Assembly: GCA_965217615.1 (NCBI GenBank)
Contig: CBDCIT010000010.1
Coordinates: forward strand, 1-64,000
Direction: 5' to 3'
Origin: CAVOAK01 sp965217615
GTDB lineage: Bacteria; Pseudomonadota; Alphaproteobacteria; UBA8366; CAVOAK01
DNA length: 64,000 nucleotides
A model generated the notes under the pieces. That model made no database searches. It worked only from the letters and a program-made list of their open reading frames with translations, and was not told where the DNA came from. Below, piece by piece: positions 55,957 through 64,000 of this stretch (position 1 is the first letter of the stretch; every line of letters starts with the position of its first letter). Position numbers and translations under genes: made by a program.

Positions 55957-57400
55957 CAGCCCGTTGATTAAGTGGCTTTTTCCGGCTCTCACCCCCAGAT
56001 GAAGAATGCGGCGGCGAAAGCCGACTGGCCGCTTTGCGAAACCCCCCGTGCCACCAGCATGGCCCCGGTGGGCGTGAGCAGAACGAAAACACCGCCATAT
56101 CCGCCCGCCACGGCCTCCCGCGGGGTGCCGGCGCCGATGAGCTGGCGCATCAGTAACGATAGATTGTGGCCGGCGACGTGGAGCAGGTATCGCTTGTGCA
56201 CATTCTCTCGCCCGCGCAGCCAGGTTCGTCGCATGCCGCCACGATCGAGGTTGTGGGCAAAGCAGCGCTCGACGATCTCGGCGCGCAGCTTGAAGGCCTC
56301 GCGGGCGACCCCGGACTTGAGCCGCGCACGGTTGTTGGTGACCGCGCGCCGCGCCGCCTCATCACCGTGCCAGCGCGAAAAGCCGGTCTGCTTGGGCGCC
56401 GCGATCCGGGTCTTCCAGGGACTGTCGTCCAGAGCCCTCAAGACCGCCCGTGAGTGATAACCTTTGTCGACGACGCATTCGGCCGGGTCCTCCGACGTCG
56501 GTGCCGCATCCACCGCCCCGAGGTTTGCCTCGGCCTTCGCCAGGGTCTTGGAAAGCGTCGTGGTGTCGCCCTCATCGGCCGGGTGCAGCTCGGCCGCCAC
56601 CACCGCGCCGGTGTCCAGATCCACCGCGTGCTCGGGCTTGTAGGCCAGATGCGTCGTGCCGTCCTTCATCTTGGCGATCTTGGCCTCGGGGTCGCTCTTC
56701 GAAACCCAATCCGTGTTGGAAAGCTTCTTGCCCTTGCGCTTCCGCTCCAGACGCGCCAGATCCTCGGCCGTGGGTGTCTCGACGCCGCTTTCCCGGGCCA
56801 GGCGCTCCAGCATCTCCCGGTAGCCTTCGCCGTTGGTGCGCCGCACGATGTTCCGCAGCGCCGCGTTGGCCTCCATGGTCGAGGCATCGACGCCGATGCG
56901 CTCGCCCTTGATCAGCCCCGCCTCGGCGATCAGCACCAGAACCCAGTCGAAGACCGCCGCGTGGACTTCATGGGGCAGGCGCGTGCGGCTCCGTGACAGC
57001 CAGGAATGGTCCGGTACCCGATCACGGCTCCCCAGTCGCAGGAACGCCCGTAGCGAAAGCGAGTCCGAGCAGCGCCACTCCAGACCGCGCTCGCTGTCGA
57101 TACCCTCGAAGTAGCCCACCAGGTGCATCCGGAAATAGCGCCCGGGCGGCACCGAGGGCGCGCCCATCCGGGCCGCGTAATAAGGCCGGCAGCTCGCCTC
57201 GGCAAAGGCGTCGAAGCCGCCCTCGATCAGCACCGACTGCAGGCGGTCATAAAACACATGACCCGGAGAGCGCGGCATCTCCGACCAGCTCACCATCAGA
57301 TCCCCCTGACCAGCCTTCTGCCGTCCCATCGCCATCGGCAAACCCCCCTGCAAATCAGGGAACCAGAGAATCAGACGGCGCCGACTTAATCAACGGGCTG
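55957..57400 (-). mobile_element. Tnp_1-type (IS5/IS1182-like) element
   Basis: A perfect 17-bp terminal inverted repeat CAGCCCGTTGATTAAGT at 55957-55973 and, inverted, 57384-57400, with a 4-bp direct repeat ATAA on both sides (55953-55956, 57401-57404). 1444 bp with an intact transposase. Family assignment is uncertain. Confidence 0.85.
55989..57335 (-). CDS. DDE transposase (DUF772 + Tnp_1)
   Basis: 448 aa from MAMGRQKAGQGDLMVSWSEM. DUF772-like N-terminus (PSVPPGRYFRMHLVGYFEGI). DDE motifs: GERIGVDASTMEANAALRNI (first Asp), CVVDKGYHSRAVLRALDD (second Asp) and AEIVERCFAHNLDRGGMRRT (Glu). The C-terminal hydrophobic extension (YGGVFVLLTPTGAMLV) runs into the element end. Intact. Confidence 0.8.
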   Translation of the reverse strand: MAMGRQKAGQGDLMVSWSEMPRSPGHVFYDRLQSVLIEGGFDAFAEASCRPYYAARMGAPSVPPGRYFRMHLVGYFEGIDSERGLEWRCSDSLSLRAFLRLGSRDRVPDHSWLSRSRTRLPHEVHAAVFDWVLVLIAEAGLIKGERIGVDASTMEANAALRNIVRRTNGEGYREMLERLARESGVETPTAEDLARLERKRKGKKLSNTDWVSKSDPEAKIAKMKDGTTHLAYKPEHAVDLDTGAVVAAELHPADEGDTTTLSKTLAKAEANLGAVDAAPTSEDPAECVVDKGYHSRAVLRALDDSPWKTRIAAPKQTGFSRWHGDEAARRAVTNNRARLKSGVAREAFKLRAEIVERCFAHNLDRGGMRRTWLRGRENVHKRYLLHVAGHNLSLLMRQLIGAGTPREAVAGGYGGVFVLLTPTGAMLVARGVSQSGQSAFAAAFFIWG

Positions 57401-58201
57401 ATAAGGCCTGCAGAGATCCCCCAAATGAACACCATGATGCAGTAGACGACAAACGGCTGGGTTCTGCTGACGAGCAGCAATACGGCGATGCCGACCAGAA
57501 ACGGCAGGGCAAGGGCACGCCCAGGTCTCCTGATTTCGCCTATTCGAACCAAACTCATCGTCGCAACAATGGCACCAAACGAAAAGCTGAGCGTTATAAA
57601 CATGATCTCCTGCGCACCGCCGGCATACTCGTCGCGGATCAGTATCGCCCCTATGACGCCTATCCCGCCGCCGATCCACCCAACAGCGGCCTGCGTCAGG
57701 ATGGCTGGAAACATTTCCGCGGATCTGTGGACGACACGCAACCCGTCGCGAATACGTACAATTTGAGACTGCTCGTCACCACCCTCGACCTTTCGCGGCG
57801 GCGCGGCGTTCATCGGAACTGCGGCCAAACCCGATCCAAGCTTCATTGCTGCCAGCAGCCAGACCAAGGGAAGGGCACCGACAATACTCGCGAGGCCGAT
57901 AAGCACATGTCCGAGTAACTTTGCAACGAACTGGACGGCATTTGCCATGGCGACGGCACGCTGGATGTCTGAGGCAACGCGGTTCAGCAGCGAGTTACAA
58001 GCGGGGATGACAAACGGATCGATCGTCCCGACAAACAGCGCGTATACGATCAAGAGAGAGTAACTGAGGAAGCCCAGTTTCATGGCTAACGCCAACACCA
58101 CGGTCGCGAGCCCAGCAAAACACTGAAGCCATATTAGGATCTTTCGGATATCGAACTTGTCGGCCGTCGTGCCACCGAACAGTGCAAACAGCAGCGAGGG
58201 G

Positions 58202-59595
58202 GGTTGTGTCTCGAAAGTGGTGGAAATTGGTTTTGGCGCCTCTCCGAGCGGGCTGAGTTTTGCGGCGGTCAGACCGCGCGGTCAAGGGTTTCGTCGGCGA
58301 TTAGCTGATCGAGGGTTTCCCATCCATCGACTTTGCGCATCTGGATTTGGCCGGAAGCGAGGAGCGCCCAGAGGAGCATCGGCACTGTTTCGGGACACGG
58401 CAGCACGGTCTGTGTTTTGATCCGGCGCTTGAACTCCTCGTTGAGACGCTCAATGGCGTTGGTCGTTCGGGCTGATTTCCATTGGCTCTTGGACAGGCGC
58501 GTGAAGGTAAAGAGCTTGTCGCCCGCTTCTGCGAGGCTGTCCGCGACGGCCCTGCATTTCAGCCGCCACTTGCGGACAAACGCCTTGCGGCGGGTTTCCA
58601 CCTCGGAGGCAGTGTCGGCATAGATCATATCGCGGTAATCTTCGCTCAGCTCGTCATGCATGTGTTTGGGAGCATGACCCAGAAGGTTGCGGTGCTTGTG
58701 CACGGTGCAGCGTTGAACGGGAAGGTCATCGCCCCAAAGCGCCGACAGAGCCGCCTCCAGTCCCGGCGCGCCATCGACGATGACAAACCCGGGCCGTTTC
58801 AGTCCACGCGCATCAAGGTCGTCGAGGAACTGGCGCCACGCCGCCTAGCTTTCTCCACCCATATTCCCGATCGAAAGCAAGACCTTCTGGCCATCCCGGC
58901 GCACCCCTATAGCCGCGAGAACCGAGATGTTGGTGGCCTTGCGATCCAGTCGGGTCTTGATCACAGTGCCGTCAAGGATCAGCCGAACGATATCCTCATC
59001 CGCGAGGCCACGGCTGCACCAGGCGTCCCAATCGACCTTCACCTTGCGCCACGCCCGGCTCACAACGTCCTTGCTCACAGCACCCCGGAAGAGCCCGAAC
59101 AGCGCGCGTTTCACCCGCCGCGTGTTGGTTCCGGACAGATACACCGAAGCGATCAGCGCCTCGGCCTTTCTGGTCAGCCGCTGGTAGCGCGGCAGCGCCC
59201 GCGAACGCCATTCCGACGCCCGACCGTCTTCCTCAACGATCCGTGCACGCGGCACGCTCACCCTCTCGGTCCCGAATGTCCCCGTCAGTTGCCGCTCCCG
59301 GTGCCCGTTCCGATACCCTTGCCGAAGCGCGTCCTCTCGACCGTATCGGCAGCGCCCGAGAAACTGCGCAAGTTCCTCCTCAAAAACGGCCTCGATCGTG
59401 GATCTGATGTTCTCCCGCAGCCGGTCCTCGAGCGGATCATAGCCGGCGTCATTGGCCAGTAGCGAAAGCGCGGAAGTCTCGGTAGCGTTCTTCATGGCGT
59501 GATTTCCTTGGCGGTGCTAGCCGCCGGTTGGGTGGTTGTCTTGTCACCCGGAGATTACGCCATCCTCAAATTTCCACCACTTTCGAGACACAACC
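58202..59595 (-). mobile_element. IS256-family element A
   Basis: 27-bp perfect inverted repeats beginning GGTTGTGTCTCGAAAGTGG (58202) and ending as the inverse at 59595, with an 8-bp direct repeat GCGAGGGG (58194-58201, 59596-59603). 1394 bp; it splits the MFS gene. Confidence 0.92.
58269..59495 (-). pseudogene. IS256-family transposase with in-frame amber codon
   Basis: The frame 59495-58269 is a complete IS256 transposase (408 codons) interrupted only by TAG at 58842-58844, between NMGGES and AAWRQFLDDLDARGL. The family usually has Glu or another residue there, so a single GAG-to-TAG-type change is likely. DDE positions: VRLILDGTVIKTR, GFVIVDGAPGLEAALSALWG and RTTNAIERLNEEFKRRIKTQ. The C-terminal part could also start separately, but the family needs the whole chain. 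Confidence 0.82.
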
Positions 59596-60228
59596 GCGAG
59601 GGGACCAACAACATACTGGAGGCAAAACCAACCCGTTCCGGCGACTCGCCCAGCTCGATCGTAATCAGATAGACGTAGATGACCTTCAGAAGGCCCCAAC
59701 TGCACATCCAGCCGAAGTGGCCGCCGAGATACCAAACCCGGAACTGCCGGTCGGCGCTGGTGCCGATCGTCTCAGCGGTCACTGTCCGCTCCGACTAGCG
59801 CGAGAATTTCCGGAATGGCAGCGACAATGTGGTCGGGCCGAACTGCGTGATTGTCGGGTAACCCGGTGCCTTCATAATCGTGCCAGATTCCGCACATGCC
59901 CAAGTGCTGCGCTGCCGCCACGTCGAACTCAAGGTGATCGCCGACCATCCACACGTCTTCCACTTGCAAGCTGAGCGCGTCGAGCACGTTTCGAAAGGCC
60001 GCGGGGTCGGGCTTGCCGATGCCGAACTCGCCCTCGATTTGAATATGCTCGAAATACCTCTGCAGCGCAAAGCGCTCGATCTTGTCGCGTTGTGCATCGA
60101 CGCCGGCGGTACTGTTCGTCAATAAAGCCAGAAGAACACCGGCGGATCGGAGCGCGGTGAGCGTAGATTCCGATCCCGGATACAGGCTAATCAGTTGCTG
60201 TCTTCGCTCCACGAAGGCGTCCAGCAAC

Positions 60229-61609
60229 GAGCTATTGTCAAAAGTTGGTGACGGTGGTTTTCAGGCGGCGCGTTCGATCAGCTTTTCTCCGTCCTTGAAT
60301 TTGACGCCCTCGACGATCTCGGCGAGGCGGTGAGATCCGTCGAGACGCCGCCATTTCCTGGCTGCCGACTGGCACAACTTGAAGACCATGGTGAGCGCCG
60401 TGGTCCGGCTGAGGCAGCCCTTGGTCTTGATGGTCCTCAGGCGGACGGTTGCGAAGGTGCTTTCTATGGGATTGGTCGTGCGCAGGTGCTTCCAGTGCTC
60501 GGCCGGAAAGTCGTAGAAGGTGAGCAGCCCCGCGCGGTCCTTGGCCAGGCAGGCCGTGGCCTTGTCGTACTTGGCGCCGTAGGCCTCCAAGAAGAAGTCG
60601 AACGCCTTCTCGGCCCGATCCTTGGTCTCGGCCATCCAGATGTCCTGCAGGTGCCCCTTGGCCTTGGCTTGGAGGGACTTGGGCAACTTGTTCAGAACGT
60701 TGCCGGTCTTGTGCAGCCAGCAGCGCTGTTCGCGCGTCGTGCCGTGGCTCTCGCGCAAGGCCTTCCAGAAGCCGAGCGCTCCGTCTCCGACGGCCAGCTC
60801 GGGCGCCACCTCGAGGCCGCGCCGCTTGAGATCGAGCAGCAGCTCGCGCCACGACTGGGCGCTCTCGCGATAGCCGTCGGCGATTGCCAGCAGTTCCTTG
60901 CGGCCCCACTGGTCGGCGCCGATGATGACCAGGATGCATTGCTTGTCGTGCTCCATCCGGGGCTGGAAATAGATCCCGTCGGCCCAGAAATAGAGAGAGC
61001 GCCGGGCCGAGAGGTCGCGCTTTTCCCAGCGCGCCAGCTCGCCTCGCCAGACATCCTTCAAGCGCGTGATCGTCGAGGCCGAGAGCCCTGGCGCGTCCGG
61101 CCCCAGAAGAGCGGCCAGGGCCTCGGTGAAGTCGCCCGTCGAGATGCCCTTCAGGTAGAGCCAGGGCAAGAGCTCCTCGATCGACTTGGCCCGCCTGAGG
61201 TAGGGCGGCAGGATCGCCGAGGTGAAACGGATCTTGCCGGCCTCTCCCGCACCCCCGCGGTCGCGCACCCTGGGGCAGCGCACCGCGACCGGCCCGATGC
61301 CGGTTTGAACCCGGCGCTCGCGATGATGACCGTGGCGAACGACACGGCGCCGGCCCGCATCGTCCTCCAGATCGCCGTGCGCCGCGATGAAGGCCGTGAC
61401 CTCCATCTCAACGGCTTGCGCCAAGAGACGCTGCGCTCCCGAGCGCAACACCGACGTCAAGGGATCCTCCGAAAATGACCCTGGATGGCGAAGCTCAACA
61501 ACTCTATCCTCACTCATGGCGTATCCTTTCCTTATGGGAATCGGCGACTCGGCATCGCCAGGATACGCCGCCTTCAATTCATCGCGTCACCAACTTTCGG
61601 GTATAGCTC
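60229..61609 (-). mobile_element. IS256-family element B
   Basis: Termini GAGCTAT...AAAGTTGGTGACG on both sides in inverse orientation, and a 9-bp direct repeat TCCAGCAAC (60220-60228, 61610-61618). 1381 bp with an intact transposase; distinct from element A. Confidence 0.9.
60261..61517 (-). CDS. IS256-family transposase
   Basis: 418 aa from MSEDRVVELRHPGSFSEDPL; AGGAAAGG lies 6 nt upstream of this ATG, which is why it is preferred over the ATG at 61577. Mutator-type DDE: SLYFWADGIYFQPRM (first Asp), ELAVGDGALGFWKALRE (second Asp) and LRTTNPIESTFATVRLRTIK (Glu in the IES motif). The conserved RCWLHKTGNVLNKLPK block is present. Intact. Confidence 0.88.
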   Translation of the reverse strand: MSEDRVVELRHPGSFSEDPLTSVLRSGAQRLLAQAVEMEVTAFIAAHGDLEDDAGRRRVVRHGHHRERRVQTGIGPVAVRCPRVRDRGGAGEAGKIRFTSAILPPYLRRAKSIEELLPWLYLKGISTGDFTEALAALLGPDAPGLSASTITRLKDVWRGELARWEKRDLSARRSLYFWADGIYFQPRMEHDKQCILVIIGADQWGRKELLAIADGYRESAQSWRELLLDLKRRGLEVAPELAVGDGALGFWKALRESHGTTREQRCWLHKTGNVLNKLPKSLQAKAKGHLQDIWMAETKDRAEKAFDFFLEAYGAKYDKATACLAKDRAGLLTFYDFPAEHWKHLRTTNPIESTFATVRLRTIKTKGCLSRTTALTMVFKLCQSAARKWRRLDGSHRLAEIVEGVKFKDGEKLIERAA

Positions 61610-61979
61610 TCCAGCAACTCAAACTCTAGCGAAATATCGCTGATCCCGAGCTTGTCAAAGCTTCGACGGACAATTTCTCTCCGCGCCATACTTTCTTCTG
61701 TGTGCTTCGTTGTGGCCCAAAACGCTGTGCCAATATTTACGAACGCCTCCAGCACGGTTTGAGAATCCTTACCCTGGAATCTCGTCGCAAAAGAGTCGAC
61801 GACGCTGGACCATGCCCGCTTGCGACTATCGCTAGTGGTTACCAGGGTGTTGTCGAGGTCGAAGATGATGGCTTTGGGTGGGGCGGCGCGATTCATTTCA
61901 CTGCCCTGTGGCGCAAGTGCAGTCACTTCAGGGGTACTCGCTAAACTCTTCCGACACTACTCCGCCGCCGTCAACACCT

Positions 61980-62480
61980 TCATTCGCCGCCGATGGACGG
62001 ATTGCCTTTGCCCTCATCGACAAGCGCCGGCAGGCTCGACTTCAGAAAGCGATTCCATCCGCTGTCGCAGAGCTCGTAGCAGTCAAGCTCCGGGGTCAGG
62101 CCTTCATGGCGGAATTCGAGCCGCGTACCGCCATCATCGGTTGGAAAGAGGTGGAAGGTGATTACCGCACCTTCCCATTCGTTGGTCTGTGATATTTCAC
62201 CGGGCGCATGGTGGTACTGTTCGACAACGCTCCAGTGGACCTGGCTGTCGACATCGAGCCGATCGATCCGCATGACGTTTCGCGTCTTGCCAAACCGAAA
62301 CATGGCTGTTGCGCCGACGGTTTCTCCAACCTCGCAGTCGGTCGTCCACCATCCCCGAATGCCGTCTTCCGTGGCGATGGCCTGGTAGACGTCCGCGGGC
62401 GGCGACTTGAAGATGACGCGCGCTTCATAGCTCTGCCGCTTCGCCGCCGCTTGTGCGGTATCTGTCGCGTTTTGTGCCAT
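61980..62480 (-). CDS. SRPBCC (AHSA1-like) domain protein 1
   Basis: 166 aa from the ATG at 62480. START/Bet v1-type fold: YEARVIFKSPPADVYQAIAT, EDGIRGWWTTDCEVGETVGA (typical AHSA1/CalC W-W turn), NEWEGAVITFHLFPTDDGGT, RLEFRHEGLTPELDCYE and SGWNRFLKSSLPALVDEGKG. The hydrophobic cavity of this fold binds small molecules or performs simple conversions. It is a clear paralogue of the gene at 63419-63913, with a PhyH-type dioxygenase gene between them. A specific reaction cannot be assigned. Confidence 0.82.
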   Translation of the reverse strand: MAQNATDTAQAAAKRQSYEARVIFKSPPADVYQAIATEDGIRGWWTTDCEVGETVGATAMFRFGKTRNVMRIDRLDVDSQVHWSVVEQYHHAPGEISQTNEWEGAVITFHLFPTDDGGTRLEFRHEGLTPELDCYELCDSGWNRFLKSSLPALVDEGKGNPSIGGE

Positions 62481-62587
62481 CAATCTGCTCCGTGACTTCG
62501 CTGGCCCCTAGAGACTTCTGAGCCACCCAAGTATCAGTTGATCTTCTGAAATCGGTGGATGTGAACAGGCGGCAACCCATTCGTTGG

Positions 62588-63379
62588 TCAAGCGCCGTAG
62601 ACGACCGGATACATCTCGCTGTCGAGCACGTCGCCTGGCTTCAGCGCCGGATTGTAAAGCCATTCGTTGGTGGCGGGCTCGTAGTAACGGACATCCTCGC
62701 CGGTAAAGCGCACCGCATAGGCGCGCCGCCAGCGATCGGCCGACGTGTTGCCGGCAGCCCCGTGCACAGTCATGGAATGGAAGGCGAAAACATCGCCCGG
62801 TTGCATGTCCCATGAGACGATATCGTGGCGATCCCGCTCGGCCTCGAAGTCGGGCATGGGATCGTAGACTTCGCCCTTCGCCCCCTTGAACCTAACGGCG
62901 CCGCCGTGGAAGTCCGGATCGAACGGCTGGAAGCGCTTGTTCCATTTGTGCGAGCCGCGGATGAACTCGAGCGCGCCGTTCTCCTTGGTGATCGGGTCGA
63001 GGGCGACCCAAGTCGTCAGGACTTGCCAGCCCTTGAGCGGCCAATAGGGCAGGTCGTTGTGCCAGCCAGTGCGGGTGCCTGTGGCCGGCGCCTTGGCGAA
63101 CAACTGGTCCATGAAAAGGTTCACCTTGTCCGTGCCGAACAGCTCGGCCACGATCTGCGGCGCCGGCGACTTCTTGCAGAAGCGCGCGAGATCCGGATCG
63201 GACCGCCACAGCAGACGACGCCCGAAGAACCCCTCGGTGCGCTTTAGCTCCCGCGCCACGGCCGCGCGCAGGTAGTCCTGCCAAGTCTCGTCGATTGCGC
63301 CGCGCAGCAGAACCGCGCCGTCGCGCTCGAACGCCGCGATCTCATCCTTGCTGACGAGGCTTTCCCGGACGCCTGTCAT
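62588..63379 (-). CDS. PhyH-family Fe(II)/2-oxoglutarate dioxygenase
   Basis: 263 aa. Phytanoyl-CoA dioxygenase-like jelly roll: N-terminal FERDGAVLLRGAIDETWQDY, HxD in TGWHNDLPYWPLKG, VALDPITKENGALEFIRGSH (family signature) and the distal His in FAFHSMTVHGAAGNTSADRW, where RWRRAYAVRF supplies the 2-oxoglutarate Arg. It hydroxylates a small organic substrate, not identifiable from sequence. It lies between two SRPBCC paralogues on one strand. Intact. Confidence 0.86.
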   Translation of the reverse strand: MTGVRESLVSKDEIAAFERDGAVLLRGAIDETWQDYLRAAVARELKRTEGFFGRRLLWRSDPDLARFCKKSPAPQIVAELFGTDKVNLFMDQLFAKAPATGTRTGWHNDLPYWPLKGWQVLTTWVALDPITKENGALEFIRGSHKWNKRFQPFDPDFHGGAVRFKGAKGEVYDPMPDFEAERDRHDIVSWDMQPGDVFAFHSMTVHGAAGNTSADRWRRAYAVRFTGEDVRYYEPATNEWLYNPALKPGDVLDSEMYPVVYGA

Positions 63380-63418
63380 GACACTCTCCTCGCGGCCCCT
63401 ACACCGCCTTCATCTCTC

Positions 63419-63913
63419 TCACGCACCGCCCACCCAAGGACCGCATTTCCCCTCATCAACGAAACCGGGCAAACTGGATTTCAGGAAGCGATCCCATCCG
63501 ATATTGCATAGATCGTAGCATTCGAGTTCCGGAGTCAGGCCCTGATGGCGGAACTCAAGCCGAGTCCCGCCGTCGTCGGTCGGGTAGAGATGGAACGTGA
63601 TCACCGTACCTTCCCACTCATCGGTCTTTAATACTTCGCCGGGCGCATGGAGGTATTGTTCGACCACGGTCCAGCGGATCTCCCTGTCGGCGTCGAGTTT
63701 GTCGACCCGAATGACATTTCGCGTTTTGCCAAACCGAAATATAGCCGTTGCGCCTTCCGAGTCCCCGATCTCGCAGTCGGTCGTCAACCAACCCCTGACG
63801 CCATCTTCCGTAGCGATGGCCCGGTAGATGTCTGACGGCGGGGACTTGAACGCGATCTGAATCTCGTAGCTCTGCCGGTCGTCCACCGCACCCGGCGCCT
63901 GTGCGACTGTCAT
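63419..63913 (-). CDS. SRPBCC (AHSA1-like) domain protein 2
   Basis: 164 aa: MTVAQAPGAVDDRQSYEIQI, then FKSPPSDIYRAIATEDGVRG, TTDCEIGDSEGATAIFRFGK and GWDRFLKSSLPGFVDEGKCG. Very similar throughout to the other SRPBCC gene in this operon, apart from the N-terminal ~15 residues, so they arose by duplication. GGAAGGATC before the ATG provides a ribosome site. Confidence 0.82.
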   Translation of the reverse strand: MTVAQAPGAVDDRQSYEIQIAFKSPPSDIYRAIATEDGVRGWLTTDCEIGDSEGATAIFRFGKTRNVIRVDKLDADREIRWTVVEQYLHAPGEVLKTDEWEGTVITFHLYPTDDGGTRLEFRHQGLTPELECYDLCNIGWDRFLKSSLPGFVDEGKCGPWVGGA

Positions 63914-63933
63914 GATCCTTCCCTCGCGTCTCC

Positions 63934-64000
63934 TATGCCGACCTCAACTCCTTGACGCGGCGCTCGACCTCTTTTCGGCGCTCCTCGTAGGATAGCGGCA
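63934..64000 (-). CDS. partial gene at window edge
   Basis: The last 21 codons of a minus-strand gene, PLSYEERRKEVERRVKELRS, then A and stop at 63934-63936, 20 bp upstream of the second SRPBCC gene. The charged helical tail is not diagnostic. It is the next upstream member of the operon; its identity lies outside the window. Confidence 0.55.

Larger units (their letters stand above)
55700..59782 (-). pseudogene. MFS transporter split by two IS elements
   Basis: Segments 59782-59596, 58193-57401 and 55952-55700 join to 1233 nt (410 aa) after removing two IS elements and one copy each of their duplications (GCGAGGGG, ATAA). It starts GTG (MTAETIGTSADRQFRVWYLG), overlapping the HAD stop by 11 nt. 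Membrane segments are evident (LLFALFGGTTADKF with the MFS loop, IVGALPLVWLLAAMKLGSGL, ALALPFLVGIAVLLLVSRTQ, LGALVMGFVIGALG). Efflux or uptake of the pathway's compound is inference from operon context. Confidence 0.84.
59772..61926 (-). pseudogene. HAD-superfamily hydrolase, split by IS256
   Basis: Segments 61926-61610 and 60219-59772 join to 765 nt (254 aa) on removing the element and one 9-bp duplicate. HAD motifs: I AIIFDLDNTLVTT, II LLALLTNSTAG, III GKPDPAAF and IV WMVGDHLEFDVAAA. Cap-C1 architecture as in phosphoglycolate phosphatase-like or haloacid dehalogenase-like enzymes. The start may be the second ATG at 61896 (MNRAAPPKAIIF). Its stop overlaps the MFS GTG, so the two were co-translated. 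Confidence 0.85.

Overview
This 64-kb window looks like the chromosome of a high-GC alphaproteobacterium undergoing an insertion-sequence (IS) burst with gene decay. The lineage is inferred from the style of genes such as xsc, the TauD-like dioxygenase, the type III-like glutamine synthetase and the IS families; no rRNA or tRNA is present to confirm it. At least 17 IS copies or fragments from about a dozen families, plus two group II intron reverse transcriptases, take up roughly half the sequence. Many host genes are split by IS elements with exact target-site duplications (TSDs). Removing the element and one TSD copy restores an open frame in six genes, so much of the damage is recent. A host-associated lifestyle is plausible but is inference.

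Layout. About 0.6-17.4 kb is a defence-type accessory region: a Gabija pair (gajA, gajB), a DNA methyltransferase convergent with a putative restriction endonuclease, DUF4238, NYN-like and DUF6880 proteins, and two HNH-endonuclease genes (one frameshifted). IS110/IS1111, IS6, IS1595 and an rve-type element are interspersed. About 17.6-21.4 kb carries two group II intron reverse transcriptases in the same orientation. At 21.5-26.7 kb one 474-codon gene with a PD-(D/E)XK-like nuclease signature is cut by three copies of the same 1283-bp IS3-family element. At 27-32 kb are two abutting IS1182-like elements that share a CTAG target, a 108-aa gene, and an IS5 element.

From 32 to 48 kb the background is metabolic: a TPR lipoprotein, a frameshifted acetate kinase next to sulfoacetaldehyde acetyltransferase (xsc), a TauD-like dioxygenase, a VOC protein, a periplasmic amino-acid-type binding protein, a broken SAM methyltransferase, and a glutamine-synthetase-like enzyme next to a truncated class I glutamine amidotransferase. 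A palindromic repeat (GTCCGC...GCGGAC) recurs between these genes.

From 48 to 64 kb there are a nucleotide cyclase and an M19 dipeptidase, both broken, and then a minus-strand operon: an unidentified partial gene, an SRPBCC protein, a PhyH-type dioxygenase, a second SRPBCC paralogue, a HAD hydrolase and an MFS transporter. The last two overlap, and they are cut by one and two IS elements respectively. The intact upstream half suggests a small-molecule catabolic or modification pathway whose last genes were lost recently.
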